Shown: positions 48,001-53,874, counted from the stretch's first letter. The stretch: DNA of 54,579 nucleotides from a virus (IMGVR_UViG_3300008262_005590:1-54579); one strand, 5' to 3'. The notes: generated by a model from the letters alone, not told the origin. Numbers and translations are program-made.

Positions 48001-48201
48001 CTGATAGTCTCTGCGTGTTTTGTCTGGTTCAACGATGTAACGATCTTCGGTGGTCACACCTGGACCAAACTTCTGTCCTATAAAACCCTGCGCACGCTCA
48101 TAGCGCGGCTCTTGTACCAATTGATCCAAGGTGGCGTGTAGCACCTGTTTGTTGGTGGGTGTGCGGAATATTTCAGGTAAAAAATCTACTGTGCGTGCCA
48201 T
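30100..48201 (-). CDS. Giant tail/adhesin structural protein, 6033 aa
   Basis: The N-terminus (VDFLPEIFRTPTNKQVLHAT ... RRDYQLEPATIFLEDG) matches the large structural protein that follows gp6 in T4-like cyanophages. The protein has no signal peptide. Residues about 1960-3000 contain at least four FG-GAP-like propeller blades (FGTAVSFNSSGSAILVGAP, FGYAVSILGDNIIVGSPG and relatives). Residues about 4560-5500 hold at least ten Asp-box-like blades of the form VAVGDNGTIYRSSDG-W. Short direct repeats near the end read VNSYTTTVxVGVDSS-like. The stop is at 30100. At 18.1 kb it is a third of the window. It probably forms a long tail fibre or baseplate arm binding host glycans. Confidence 0.85.
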   Translation of the reverse strand: MARTVDFLPEIFRTPTNKQVLHATLDQLVQEPRYERAQGFIGQKFGPGVTTEDRYIVEPDKTRRDYQLEPATIFLEDGSRRVIDALTYPGYLDALKKINGPITRPDELFEQEYYAVDFFIDWDKSVNYNQYYWQFQGPETVRLTAPATLQSFNVEQQIVGKQTYTTDNVRLVSPATWNKTISFSNGMRIQFVGNITPAFYRNRDFYVEGVGTAGGIKLLPVDDFVIPEIYNYPATVQREPIPWDVYPWDTTLWDGARLVPGSDIDYVTINRASRDLNPWTRSNRWFHVDVLTYSAEINGTVAVIDDNFRGKRPILEFRPDIKLIRFGTQGLEPISLIDYSVTNAFTQVAGQPSFTIDGIELFAGMKVIFAADENPEVARQVYLVQQITPVPGGQSLLYLEAIEGQVAAEGSVTVCTLGESQQGYSFYYSNGEWSTIQQTQQKTHPNQAPLFDVFDQDGTSFSNATVYPDTNFVGSPLFSYAVGTGVADAVLKFPLQYSGVNNVGDILFFFNFYRDSFTYLNNLTVDLVGLRTGFVHQYTDRVNYDRLIGYQTASLTPNTTNVPLLSQQPQIFEFDYTEGSIKIDVAVLEQDQYPSITNIVRISVNDVLQDPGTYTYRILDGSNLEVYPNAQSGAGTGVQTEITFAVDPEPTSLVVVAALSAQTSSTGYFSVPTNLTVNALNQDVTECTLGTLRDHYIGICQNIQGFEGQVLAANNSRDLGNLVPYGIDLIQHSAALAIPAVFLREQDYSISSALYYSAVEYQRYKDLVLDYVWKNEFINETTAEILDSAIDALKSNRSSDNPFYWSDCITAGIFESTTYTWYEESSTSFDLIYTYNYSEANYQGLNVYVNDVILCRDRDYVVDTVTNTVTLVPSVLADEDIVVIREYQQTYGNFVPATPSSLRLFPAYFPEIYVDTTYTTPTTVIRGHDGSITPAFGDYRDQVLLEFETRIYSNIKGTADYPLDYNEFLPGAFRGVTADNINSQTILNNEFVRWLGSNRVDYKQQDFLVTNEKTWNYSQTGAKITYPQGLDAGDAIPMPGYWRQIYWLFYDTDEPQNFPWQMLGFSNKPLWWDAEYGPAPYTSGNLYMWEDIAAGRIREPGNDRIDTVYARPGLLDILPVDAQGNLLLPFTTIVADYNPATYQANWSIGGGSPAETAWRKSSAWPFAIQRLLFLLKPAQYLNYYIDRDQYKFNTEFDQWLYNGRQRLTSNDLQIYGEGTAVNSYVNFIIDYNKSYGLPGTANLEARINNLDIRLAYRVAGFTDKRYLQLLSDRTSPATYNRSLLIPDENYNILLYRNEVFDSINYSAVTIERTESGWAVYGNSIANPYFQILPSIINNNYTTLNIGNTTIRMQKDFSDTVVLIPYGYIFRSVNAVVDFLLSYGKFLNTSGFAYNTLENTVLLNWEQMAQEFVYWYNQGWAVGALIQLNPSSAKLEFYKQNAVVVNLLESKREDILVNQNKQALRLRDYSVYRDGNLFELTALNENTVGYVNLKLTNYEHIIIVDNVTDFDDIIYQPLTGLRQGRLIYQGIKSAEWDGTMDAPGFIINLPSVTEWDSGLKYAKGQVVKFKNFYYQANVTVDPADTFDYNLWNKIVYRPDQEGMLPNLALKAIQSTQFYDQHADNLDADSELLGFGLTGFRPREYMASIELDTVSQMNAYQDFIGTKGTPRSLYFYDQAVVNGDDLSYDVYENWAIQRATYGATATNAFVDFTLDATKLTGNPSTSQFVVLGESTEADQATLITDLYAVSQPVNTTQILPQLQQTYPDKFLPTAGYVDSRDVEIQLFSIDDLNSLSAELDKVTNLAEVWVAKINQSDWDVYKCQNLVNTLVLAQDNLDGQTLLIFSGNHGLTADQTIIIKEFNVDLQGAFRVNSVPSTSTVLIDSQLPDGVTTLVGEGVVFELSSVHVAQPSDIADLPILFDLTKTNKVWVDNNGSGRWQTLEKQTPYTDIKDYEYAGTELFGSAVCQTSDNANILIGAPGSYTTGVVIPYYLDGNVYTAESPVAVPSVWTNYSDFGRVGDAAGNIWAAFSVGLGTVPGFNTDFRVVIMQKTDRGFEPRQLLPGGSTGVDGKFSGDIKFSQDAYWLYVSNPVDKKVQAYQRNRFQEQATEFTCDGVQFIFPTDDKVLVDRGSQWSVTLNSTVQAYNQDYTANATRISFRVPPAAPVIQAVDSITSGSTVFTVTSINGLAAGQQVSGMGIAVGSKVVSIDTTNNAVTIDRAITLTGTNVDITFTNMIYVSRWGTDPDSAYWGFGANPLKPNGITRSFPIDMLAGATPDPESVGVYYNGELMRFNNSPAVDGDYIYDYVNRQIVFNFTPPATSSQAVTYLAQDYFTAVTDVVNHAGLSFGISCATDNDGSVLAVGDADANTSNIDIDADGVAYVYDRGTVSHMVSNVSTRLYSTPSPILGQPQVYLNGQLLYPDTGMTIGSYVYEPVSGTDYTGNTAVRFNEGVIDSVGDIVDISYNKLSTIQIVTNPQSNASGSEFGTAVSFNSSGSAILVGAPNGNTSVLGAGFAARIENQTAIYGSITGTTVNPVVTAGSSLRLDNYYVEFDAANITSVSLSNVCSITTSSPHGFYNGETVVINGLNGGVLNLNNKPYYVRVTGSTTFNIFDYGTISNVTASSKVVVTSNVAANIDLGLAIQVFNPVEISQVQGIANVNNTTANPYWLARKANGNSTTQMELFRGVGIFDILSATEGNVAQTLVLTSTNPNITRGTAVVLESNSAAINNTVVYAGNIGVYNHGSGSTYNSFVLYTDPALIFPVSPIGNTGPGGTVGIFIDGTGWGNYASGGQVLRYIDTTGLTPAYNASTSQGTAFDGSLDGVVNVINNQGISNLQAANAAGKLQLSVINANAAIPNELLSVLPGTETTYTSGAMYQLGLSPYYGAGAQIIGGSYPAYGSRFGFRIDQDWITNQTVISSEFGTAAAETTFDLDTTTFDGRTTRFDDLYAKSGSVDVYDLLVSANASKDNPSKLVWDQQLVDYLVRAGQNFGYAVSILGDNIIVGSPGYQVDNVMQGRTLVFSGRRTGWKNLRQQPNEVDIHLLNEVTIFNKQSKITLNYLDFIDPIQGRILGAAQQNIDLISATDPAGYNVGDINNFGVNWGESQYGYIWWDINSVRFLEYHLQDINQAAKIWGSTFPGSSIDIYQWIESDVPPADYTGPGTPRSLTSYSAYQIITDTNSVATKYYFWVSGLEGVPPYTNKTLSCAAIAQYIFNPRSSGISYLAPINPSTVAIYNSGNDFVAQENVLHISYDTVPQDNNIHVEYDLIQQDNPRQFMDDTTYAKFVDSLSGIDALGNTVPDPNLPPGMLYGINFNPRQSMFRDRFLALKNYITTANEILLTFPFVEDSNMELLDSKELAPEYGQTDANGQLWWNVQVANLTELGYQNLSLVPVGYRYLVDLDNRYNNFWTIHQVSLDSTGTPTTTVIRVQTYNTPAYWSYVNWYAEGFDPLQRPLFTVDYLSQAELIPLPDNGVVRVTRNNPIGFELYQNKVIDSYRDPVTLEWVTVTEFTRVGLENGTIQISNEIYDYSQLRDPELDPKLETRYIVDSINFEILTGSRLILRNQLMSLMFNFILGEQIDCNWLYKTSLIDITHPVRKLLPYRTFKRDNKDFVYGYIEEVKPYHVFIKDFSLVYATVADVYPGDITDFDVPATYNAADGIYISPILENDPDYVNYDKYGIYGVGPYAQFEGYITASGGSGVTVLTVTEMLKGSIYIGANLVGSIISPRTQVVSFIGYNSLGQSTYSITGQYETTTAVGTIEINPIWATLPYRNWYNNYGLYLVDIMVTNPGSGYTVPPAVTINGTTADSARATAILNGNGSISNILINYLGGRYLSQPTITIAAPDQDSGTQATAYPVTSSGPVRSFDTSLIYNRMNLRPSFTEWIPGFVYREGELTKFSGVVYRSRFDYNQNTQFDFNHWTTVPPGDLEGVDRTYGYYTGAPGQPGLILDQLITGLTYPGVITDRRYLGTWDTGPWSTDPFESDSGRLQTIINGGAYPLDSSTGIIPALNAWDVNVYGGAYVDTYSSHAPEELVPGAVFDTLDLTVYTIPGQDNTGAGFSSPLNGRIVAGDGVTDTYSFQLLIKFPEQVLVFKKSGTGEKLRLQESVDYVIDWQLQNIELTTAPTVNEQIMIIAVGLGGGNQILRSSEVYVDGVGANGNIDVPVQYTQVWSLPVFVNGQALTQGTDYTIAAYRPEEPLPDDNDIYPITRINFANAVAANSRVDYTVIGERYQSTNYSYSLPVVEYYTGSSSANVFAVTNSLTGTNPIAAIVELEGSRLRGPHCVEYTADGTQTTFAAGWQRDVAPNAIVSDDVIVYLDNEAVTTSIWTSGYQEITDTYDIVFGDAPAAGTRIVIAVWAAAEYFFDVGGSNLHIYSSALPAASSNIGLTTWQETAEQNFLNTVSLGQTIIPVTPELSISTNGRWAAGNNFITVGTDTAGIWNSQGLWFDYAAYGSGIDIGNLNPYPNGTSNSANTAIPSEMLSYGNVLIVLDGQYINVGDLVSGAGIPYGTAVEQVREFKNRDLQTNWAVAVDRALPGNGQIWTRQYSNITAPYLNNTLYGLSTGPNILALGDNNNILMSNNASQWTNIDPVALLPLRSVAYGNIGGTGYYIAVGLESNILRSSDGVNWTQEGFALPLNTYAFRAVAYGAGKFVIVGDSGVIFASADALNWTQETSGTVENLSSVSYDGAEFIAAGENAMMLASSDGSVWVRRFFGYVSATTVVNPGNSYVAPPTVQFQGPFNGTGITTLGFPAIEGGVGRIDIANTGVLYGRPPNVVISQSNITTFSGNVPSGATANAYLTLTGPVTYIGLVNGGTGYNTAPIIGFTDSIGGTGANAVATLNANGNITSITLLSGGTGYSTVFNDIQVTITPVGNDVPSISATAIAAVTGNLNLLQMTSYGVNYSSYDLTSAANNSPTVSFTPYTVAGYSNSLTTGNVYQSYIVLDSIAELQIGMNIEFTDNSNNQVYIGNVTTIYTGNSSIGVFPPLYYQVDPFTTFAARDNGRNAAAVFGEYYDAGVTGIIITERGSGYEFAPNVSVSYPPTAGGAVAEVTASIVDITTENLNDVNYIGNYWLAVGDQSTTIYSDDNITWFEGNVAPNAAVTLNTVFGSSIGNANVFLAGGLGGNLYLSNDVAQGWQQITSGTTANIAQGAYASGNYAYVAAGGVIAYSTSGANGSWQQAATSDGTTQDIWGVIASGNTVGDWCAVGSRSTILRTSNVATWQAYNQEWPLNDSEYGYQSSRDTYVLVGDNGTIYRSIGSSSDFVRVDATTDENIESVTFGLGKFVAVGSNGKSLVSTDANTWTVYDIGSTATFRDITYTGANSGPMAFIAVGDSGQAYKSADGQVWSRMLVPTSSNLRCVNVAVTGSTVKTVIGGENGALVVSVDSFGNSFVLISESGSESFIQSNANNRTFTTTTSTLLATDTQEISVLLNGNALTRGVDYAVTAINPNVTILMTSNVSVNSNVTIVTDMINWNSVAYGANKFVLVGQNGTVWNGYDNASTWTEMQPLTSANITSVAYDQTTSQFVSVGESAGSQQIGTQSYIATTFTAEYYPLSFVPDFTRIVPGMLVTGNYLRTNTLVTGTDYAQRQVYIDTTQYSSRSNITVTFTPTQIENVYPVQDPVTNGYRPWTTLNGNRLFFNEDYVAEGSAVRIVANGLPDTDVVQILDSSQNSVPDELDFKVWKDMNDNTAVYRMTELNVTETTVRVQFTDDIIYLEDASKLSLPQLSLNQIGVAFVGSERLAYRYIDYSNNTISGLIRGIGGTAAQDHEVGSTVVDAATPNIIPIAYRDRITAEQFTGDGNTRTFATATIMADIQQEVRLAVAGTEIAMRMASITADGVVNTFTATDSNVSGSDIGNIAVDRYDQVMVAINGALLPTPNANVFFGDNYTNVFIANNVSVSNVANVIVVINNQVVIPTGISLSNSHPNVVIDPPPNGNSWVHISDTYAVIDTDPVQVAFAQTPAANAIITIAADYYSVGVMPAVVTLAEAPANGVTVVVGIDSSKNWYNATGDGIRLQHQPTVAGRFLQGDV

Positions 48202-48203
48202 GC

Positions 48204-51200
48204 TTAGTAACTAACCGTGGTTTGAATACGTAACTCAGATGGTGTCAGTGCTGCGATAATCTCCACGTCATTGACTGTGGTGGCATTGACAAATATCTCT
48301 GTGGGGGCAGAACGTATTTCATACAAATTACCAAAGGCCTTGTTGGGATCCTGTGGTACCAATACCACAGACGAAATCAGCGTGCCCAGGGTATCGTGTA
48401 AATAGGCCGACAACTCAGAAGCATAAAAAGTTTGACCAAAGTTCCAGTTGTCTATGTCAAAATAGGTATTGAGGCTGGCCACCACAGCAGACTTGACTTC
48501 TTGATCTGATGCAGTGGTGTTGGAATTTTTCACCACTTTGAACAGAGCTCTGAGTTCAGGATCGGCCTTGGCGCCAAACAAAGGTTTAAAGGTCACAGAA
48601 TTCAACACTATGTTGTCACTGAGCATTTTGTATTCATTGAGTCCTTGATATGCCTGTCCTAATTCACTCATGGTAGGCACAGCGGGTTTAGGCACAGTGT
48701 TGGTAGTGTCTGTGATCCAGTTGCGATATTCATTGTAGTAACTGTTTGTGACCACATAGATATCAATGATATTGCTGGTACCGGGATCTATCCTGCGTGT
48801 GTTGGGACTGTTATGCCGATACTGGAAATACAAGCCCGCACGCCCAACTTTGTATTGGAAATCACTTCTGGCAGTAAGGCTGCGTCCACCATAGACATCT
48901 ACTTTCAATTCCCAAAAAGTCTTGTCTTGATAGGCAAAAAATAACTGTCCAGCCGGATATGCTGCCATCTGTGCTTCAATGGCTTCTTTGGTTGCATACA
49001 CCTTGTTCATTACATATTCGGGTATCAAGAGATATCTTTCTAGATCATCAAAATCTAGTGTTCTCTGCAGGAAAACATATTTGCTGTCGGGATCCACATC
49101 AGGTGCTACCACTATATTAAACACGTCAGGATCATCCGCAACTGTGTCTTGATCATAGTCGCCAAATGATACTTCTACGCCAAAGTCGTTGACGTAGCCA
49201 TCGCTTTCGGTCTGCTGACCAATGATATCTAATATCACATCTTCTAATAGACTGGCACTGTACGGTGGTGTGGCGTTGGCATCGGGATTGCTGCGTAGCA
49301 CACTGATGTAGTCATTGACTATGCTGCCTTTTTTGACATCAAATATACGTCCTGCAGAATCAAAAAAGAATCTACACTGGCTCACCGATCCAAAGATATA
49401 TGTGAGATTGCGATAAGTCACAGTATAGTTGACACCGTCGGTGATGAATTGAAACATCCAAGCAGCGTCGCTGTTGGTATTGCTGAGATCTTTTGCTGTG
49501 GATATGTTAAAGGCAGCATCTACGTCAAGATTGGTGTTGCTGATAAAATACCATTCGCCAGCAACATTGTCATAGCCTAGACCAAAGTTTCTATAGATCA
49601 GAATATTTTGCACCATGAGATTGGTCAATTCAGTGCCGAACGTGTTGACAAACACAGGAATAACTTGAGTAGGTATAGCGCCCTGTGGTACGAAATTGTT
49701 GAGGCTCACTGGACCTGTACCGTCACTGTTGTCGCCGCGACCTTGGTTGCTGCCGTCGCGGATCACACGAGTAATAGTAGCCCAGATCACTGTGTGATCG
49801 CCCTGTTGTACAGGTGTGCGTGTTTGCAGTCTATTGGTAGCGTCAAAACAACTGCCCAAGGGTGCTTCAAATTTTACCAATGCGCTTTGTTTGATATATG
49901 CTAGATTGCCACTGGCGCCTGCGCCAATGGCCACAGGATATTGCTGTCCACCTGCTGCAGGAATGTTGGCAAACCAACCAGTACAGGTATTGGTAGTGGC
50001 TGAAGTCTGATGCCAGAACAAGTAGGGCACAGCAGGCTCAGGCAAACCGCTTTGTCCATAAGGATTGATCACGCTGTTCAATGCTGGTCGTGGAAAATTC
50101 TCATAATAGAACTGCAGCATCTCTTTGGTGCGTGTTATAGGTTGTACTCCGTTGATGATCACTGAATTGATATCTGACACATCTAAAAAGTCAAAAGCAA
50201 AGTCCGGAGTCTGTTCTTCTTCATACAGCACGCCATCGTCGGCAAATATATTAGTTGAAGAATATTTGCCAGTGATGTCCAGGAAATCTAAATTACGAGC
50301 AGCACCTATCACACTGCGCACAATAGATTTGGATTTGATGATTGAATTATATTGGCTATAGGGAAACTGATTGTAGTCCTCACCGTTGACCATGCGATTC
50401 TGTGTGTAAAATCTCGACGGAGCACGCTGCTTGATTTCAGTGATGCCTTCTCTGGCCTGGCTGTTGGTAATATTCTGCTGTAGATTCAGAGTGTATGTTA
50501 TGGTCTGTATTTTGTTGTTGCGGTCAACATACCCCAGCTGCAGTACCACTGACTGCATTTCTTCAGGATTGATGGTATAGGTTAGGCCATTGCTTTGGCG
50601 AACATATGTGCGGAATGTGCCCACAGGTGCTTCGGCAAAAGTGTTATCTCCAAAGTTAAACTGTATTTGATCATTGGATCTGCTGGTAATTGAATAAATG
50701 GTACGCAGACTGCGCTCGGAACTGCCCAATTGGCTAGCAGTATAGATACTTTCTTTTGGAGTCCAAAGTCTGGTGATATTGCCCACTTCATCCAGTTGAT
50801 AAAGCCATACGTCTTGGTCATTGATACCTTCGATATTGATATTTTGATTGTTGTTGTTGATTTTTTCAGGAAAATTAAAATCCTGATTCAGCAATATACC
50901 CTGTTTGAAATACAAAAACCAGCCAGTGTTGGTAGAACCATAGCCCTGGCGATCGTTGCGATACAGGATATTAAACACTGAATTGGGCCTGGGCGCACGC
51001 TCAACGATGGCGTCCTGATTTTGAATACTGACCGACACTGATTCAAAAGGCATGGATATGCCATCCACAGTGGCAGTAAACGGAATAACAGGCAGATAGC
51101 CTGCTTGCATATTCACCGAATATTCTTCAGTCAACACATTTAATATAGTGGCAGTACCGCCGGGTTTGCCCACACGCTGGCTGTTGACCAAGGTAGCATT

Positions 51201-51680
51201 GATTATAGAAGTAAATTGATCATACCAACTTTCGTTGGTCAAATCATTCCAATTGATTGTGACGCCGGCTAGATTATTGCCTTGATAATCATACACATTT
51301 TCCGTGGTGCTCACTGACACCACCTTGAGATAGCCCTGTGCTGGTATATTGCGTTTGGGAGTGTAGTCTACTAGGTTGGCCAATTTAACCACCGAGTCTC
51401 TGCGCTCGGCTGTGTCAATGAAATTTTCTCTTGCATTTAAATCATTGCGGAAGGCCAGAGCCTGACCCATGAATGCCATGACATCCAGCAGTGCGATAAA
51501 TTCTGAAGATTCTGTATAATCGTTGAATGTTTCGGGATAGTACAGACGCAGATAATCTACAAAGGTCTTGCGTATGGTTTCAAAGTCATAGCTTTGAAAG
51601 TCAGCCTGGCTGTAGTTTTGATAAAAACGTTTCCAGTCTTCCAACCCAAATACTGCAGTCTGTCTAGTTGTTGTGGCCAT
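48204..51680 (-). CDS. gp6: Baseplate wedge protein gp6-like, 1158 aa
   Basis: The N-terminal 300 residues are the T4 gp6/gpJ-type wedge core: DYLRLYYPETFNDYTESSEF, ALLDVMAFMGQALAFRNDLN and LANLVDYTPKRN. The protein is clearly longer than T4 gp6 (660 aa), with extra central beta-rich material after about residue 500. gp6 forms the ring joining baseplate wedges. It ends two bases before the giant gene and starts behind a TAAATATT element. Confidence 0.9.
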   Translation of the reverse strand: MATTTRQTAVFGLEDWKRFYQNYSQADFQSYDFETIRKTFVDYLRLYYPETFNDYTESSEFIALLDVMAFMGQALAFRNDLNARENFIDTAERRDSVVKLANLVDYTPKRNIPAQGYLKVVSVSTTENVYDYQGNNLAGVTINWNDLTNESWYDQFTSIINATLVNSQRVGKPGGTATILNVLTEEYSVNMQAGYLPVIPFTATVDGISMPFESVSVSIQNQDAIVERAPRPNSVFNILYRNDRQGYGSTNTGWFLYFKQGILLNQDFNFPEKINNNNQNINIEGINDQDVWLYQLDEVGNITRLWTPKESIYTASQLGSSERSLRTIYSITSRSNDQIQFNFGDNTFAEAPVGTFRTYVRQSNGLTYTINPEEMQSVVLQLGYVDRNNKIQTITYTLNLQQNITNSQAREGITEIKQRAPSRFYTQNRMVNGEDYNQFPYSQYNSIIKSKSIVRSVIGAARNLDFLDITGKYSSTNIFADDGVLYEEEQTPDFAFDFLDVSDINSVIINGVQPITRTKEMLQFYYENFPRPALNSVINPYGQSGLPEPAVPYLFWHQTSATTNTCTGWFANIPAAGGQQYPVAIGAGASGNLAYIKQSALVKFEAPLGSCFDATNRLQTRTPVQQGDHTVIWATITRVIRDGSNQGRGDNSDGTGPVSLNNFVPQGAIPTQVIPVFVNTFGTELTNLMVQNILIYRNFGLGYDNVAGEWYFISNTNLDVDAAFNISTAKDLSNTNSDAAWMFQFITDGVNYTVTYRNLTYIFGSVSQCRFFFDSAGRIFDVKKGSIVNDYISVLRSNPDANATPPYSASLLEDVILDIIGQQTESDGYVNDFGVEVSFGDYDQDTVADDPDVFNIVVAPDVDPDSKYVFLQRTLDFDDLERYLLIPEYVMNKVYATKEAIEAQMAAYPAGQLFFAYQDKTFWELKVDVYGGRSLTARSDFQYKVGRAGLYFQYRHNSPNTRRIDPGTSNIIDIYVVTNSYYNEYRNWITDTTNTVPKPAVPTMSELGQAYQGLNEYKMLSDNIVLNSVTFKPLFGAKADPELRALFKVVKNSNTTASDQEVKSAVVASLNTYFDIDNWNFGQTFYASELSAYLHDTLGTLISSVVLVPQDPNKAFGNLYEIRSAPTEIFVNATTVNDVEIIAALTPSELRIQTTVSY

Positions 51681-51697
51681 AGTTATAGTTGTGTTTT

Positions 51698-51705
51698 AAT
51701 ATTTA
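51698..51705 (-). promoter_or_regulatory. TAAATATT late-type element before gp6
   Basis: On the minus strand GATAAATATT lies 17 bases before ATG 51680. The stretch between the gp25 gene and gp6 (46 bases) holds only this element, and no Shine-Dalgarno site is obvious. Confidence 0.4.
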
Positions 51706-51726
51706 TCTGACAAAAAAACAGGGGTT

Positions 51727-52101
51727 TTATACCTGCCCAGCCACGCCTGTGTTGCCGTCAAAAAATACCTGCAGCAACTCTACATCAGTGTTGGGAAGGA
51801 ACTGTACTTCAATTTCCATGAGCATACCATTGTCAAAAGGAAACACGTTGATGGTCTGCAGGCTCAGTCTAGGGTCTTGTTTGATGATATCTATGCAACT
51901 CTGGCGTATGTTTTGCTGCACGTCCGGGGTCATTTGCTCAAAAATCATGGCCCAGATAGGCGACCCATATTGAGGGCGTCCTGGCAGTTCGCCTTGCTTG
52001 ATGTTGAAAGCATTCAACAAATCCCTGATCACCAACTGCTGATCAACCAAGGTAAATTTTTTGTATGCCTGCTGTGTGTTGTATCCGATGAATGTTGCCA
52101 T
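51727..52101 (-). CDS. gp25: Baseplate wedge protein gp25-like
   Basis: The 124-aa product has the GPW/gp25 family layout. It begins LVDQQLVIRDLLNAFNIKQG, then PGRPQYGSPIWAMIFEQMT, and ends with ELLQVFFDGNTG. T4 gp25 (132 aa) nucleates sheath assembly on the baseplate with gp6 and gp53. It starts five bases after TAAATACT and is followed by gp6. Confidence 0.93.
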   Translation of the reverse strand: MATFIGYNTQQAYKKFTLVDQQLVIRDLLNAFNIKQGELPGRPQYGSPIWAMIFEQMTPDVQQNIRQSCIDIIKQDPRLSLQTINVFPFDNGMLMEIEVQFLPNTDVELLQVFFDGNTGVAGQV

Positions 52102-52105
52102 GGTC

Positions 52106-52115
52106 TAGTATTTAA
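52106..52115 (-). promoter_or_regulatory. TTAAATACTA late-type element before gp25
   Basis: On the minus strand TTAAATACTA stands directly in front of the gp25 start (52101) and contains the stop codon of the gene before. It matches the T4 late box TATAAATACTA at most positions. Confidence 0.45.
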
Positions 52116-53281
52116 CCGCCCGAATAAGCAGGATTGCTGTATTTTTTAGCATATTCGCTGTCTTCAGCAGGTCTGGGATTGGGCAAGCCGCTGAGGCCGC
52201 GTTTTAATCGCTCATTGTTGATGTCGTCCCAGACCTGCGTGTCAGGTCCTGAATAGGTCAGATCCTCGTCTTTGGTGTTTTTGAATCTAGCAGCATTGAT
52301 AGATGCACCGGCCTGCTGTGCTGCAGATATAGTACCAGGATCAAAACTGGGCAGTCCCGGCGGCAGTGCTGATAAAAATGCACTATCTAATTTTGAACGA
52401 TCGATAGCGCCAATTTTGGTACCAGCAGTGGCCAAGGGATTGGGCGGATTTTGTGCTGCTTCTATGGCAGCCGTGGCTGCTTTTAATTTTGCAGGATCTA
52501 TGGCAGGTATGCCGCCTGGCAGTCCTGGTATGGCAGGTATGCTGGGTATGGCTGGTAGCCCACCGGGCAAGGCTACACCTGGTGCTGATATTTTCAGTGC
52601 CTGGCTGAGACTGCTCACAGCACCAGTCAGCTGCTGATTGGCAGCAGCTATCTGTGCGGTGTTGACTCCCACAGTGGCTCCTGCCTGCTGCAGTGAATTT
52701 ATAGTGTTGGTAACAGCCGCTGCGGCGTTGGTATTGATAGAGCCAGTCTGCGCCAGAGCAGCGCCAGCACCGGGTATGTAACTGCTCACTGTTTTGGCCG
52801 CTGATGACACAGCCGAAGTCACGGATGATGTCACAGATCCCACCACATTGGTCAGACTGGACAATCCCGAAGTGGCCGACTTGGCCAAGGATGTGGGATC
52901 CACACCTGATGCGATTTTATCTGCCACGGCCTTGACATCGCTGGCTATCTTGTCTGCTGTTTGCTTGGCTGCTTTGAAGAAATCAGTGGCAGTGGCCGCA
53001 GCTCCCTGTGCAGAAAAAGTGCTTTCTAAACCAACTTTTGCCTTGCTCAAGGCCGCATCCACGGTCAGTGTGCTGTTGGGCAAGAGGCCTTGCACAGCAC
53101 TGGTGGCCTGCTGATTCAATTTCAACAAGTTGGCCCCAGCTGCTGTGAGATTGGTAGCAGCCTGGGTCATGCTAGATAAACCGTTGATGTTGATGCCAGC
53201 AGCAGTGACCGAACTGGCTATGTTCTGCACAGCGCCCACGGTCTGGCCTATGCTGGTAGGTATGGTTACAGGAGCAGCCAT
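52112..53281 (-). CDS. Ala/Ser/Thr-rich structural protein, 389 aa
   Basis: The protein (MAAPVTIPTSIGQTVGAVQN start) is rich in Ala, Ser, Thr, Val and Gln, with helical repeats such as AAQQAGASINAARFKN. A Gly/Pro-rich stretch lies near residue 240 (GLPAIPSIPAIPGLPGGIPA). The end is polar (PAEDSEYAKKYSNPAYSGG). No domain is named. Its position between the hub/spike and gp25 genes suggests a baseplate or tail-tip component, perhaps with a coiled, extended shape. Confidence 0.65.
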   Translation of the reverse strand: MAAPVTIPTSIGQTVGAVQNIASSVTAAGININGLSSMTQAATNLTAAGANLLKLNQQATSAVQGLLPNSTLTVDAALSKAKVGLESTFSAQGAAATATDFFKAAKQTADKIASDVKAVADKIASGVDPTSLAKSATSGLSSLTNVVGSVTSSVTSAVSSAAKTVSSYIPGAGAALAQTGSINTNAAAAVTNTINSLQQAGATVGVNTAQIAAANQQLTGAVSSLSQALKISAPGVALPGGLPAIPSIPAIPGLPGGIPAIDPAKLKAATAAIEAAQNPPNPLATAGTKIGAIDRSKLDSAFLSALPPGLPSFDPGTISAAQQAGASINAARFKNTKDEDLTYSGPDTQVWDDINNERLKRGLSGLPNPRPAEDSEYAKKYSNPAYSGG

Positions 53282-53874
53282 TACAGTTGATTTCCTAAAA
53301 ATTGAACCACTGCGGCAAAACCATAGATGCTGGTCAGCCCCACGGTCATGGCCAAGACTTCGATGTCTTCGGTGCCGTTGATTATATTGCCACTGATCAA
53401 AGCGTTATAACTCAAAATATAACTGTCTTGTTGTAGAATATATTGTAAAGTTGGTCTGGACAAAATATCCTCGATGCTGTTCACATTGTATTGTCCGGTC
53501 CAGGCGGTGCGTAAGTTAAGCGCGTCATACACCTGGGATTCATTGAAATTCAAACTGGGTGGAACCAGTCCCACACTGTCTAGATTGGTATTGCCTGTGA
53601 CGAATTGATCAAACAACTGTGGTTTGATCAGGCCAAGATCGTAGATCTGCAGCAGATTCAATCCCAGGATGCCTATGCCACGATCCGTGCTCCAGGCAGC
53701 AGAAGGTTGTTCTACTGTTCTGATTCTTTGTGCCATCATTATTTGTTGTACCGCAGGTGTCAATGTGCCCAACAGCCTTGGCGGCAATGGCACATCTGAC
53801 ACATCCACAGTCTGTACTATGACTGTTTTGACGCCAAGATTTAATTGAGCTGCCAATTCAGTGAGATTATTCAC
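53281..53874 (-). CDS. Unknown baseplate-region protein, 197 aa
   Basis: The start is GTG 53874, supported by GGAG nine bases upstream; it overlaps the gp5-like gene by eight bases. The product reads MNNLTELAAQLNLGVKTVIV, then STDRGIGILGLNLLQIYDLG and a hydrophobic end (MTVGLTSIYGFAAVVQFLG). It may be a small hub or tail-tip protein. No family is recognised. Confidence 0.65.
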   Translation of the reverse strand: MNNLTELAAQLNLGVKTVIVQTVDVSDVPLPPRLLGTLTPAVQQIMMAQRIRTVEQPSAAWSTDRGIGILGLNLLQIYDLGLIKPQLFDQFVTGNTNLDSVGLVPPSLNFNESQVYDALNLRTAWTGQYNVNSIEDILSRPTLQYILQQDSYILSYNALISGNIINGTEDIEVLAMTVGLTSIYGFAAVVQFLGNQL

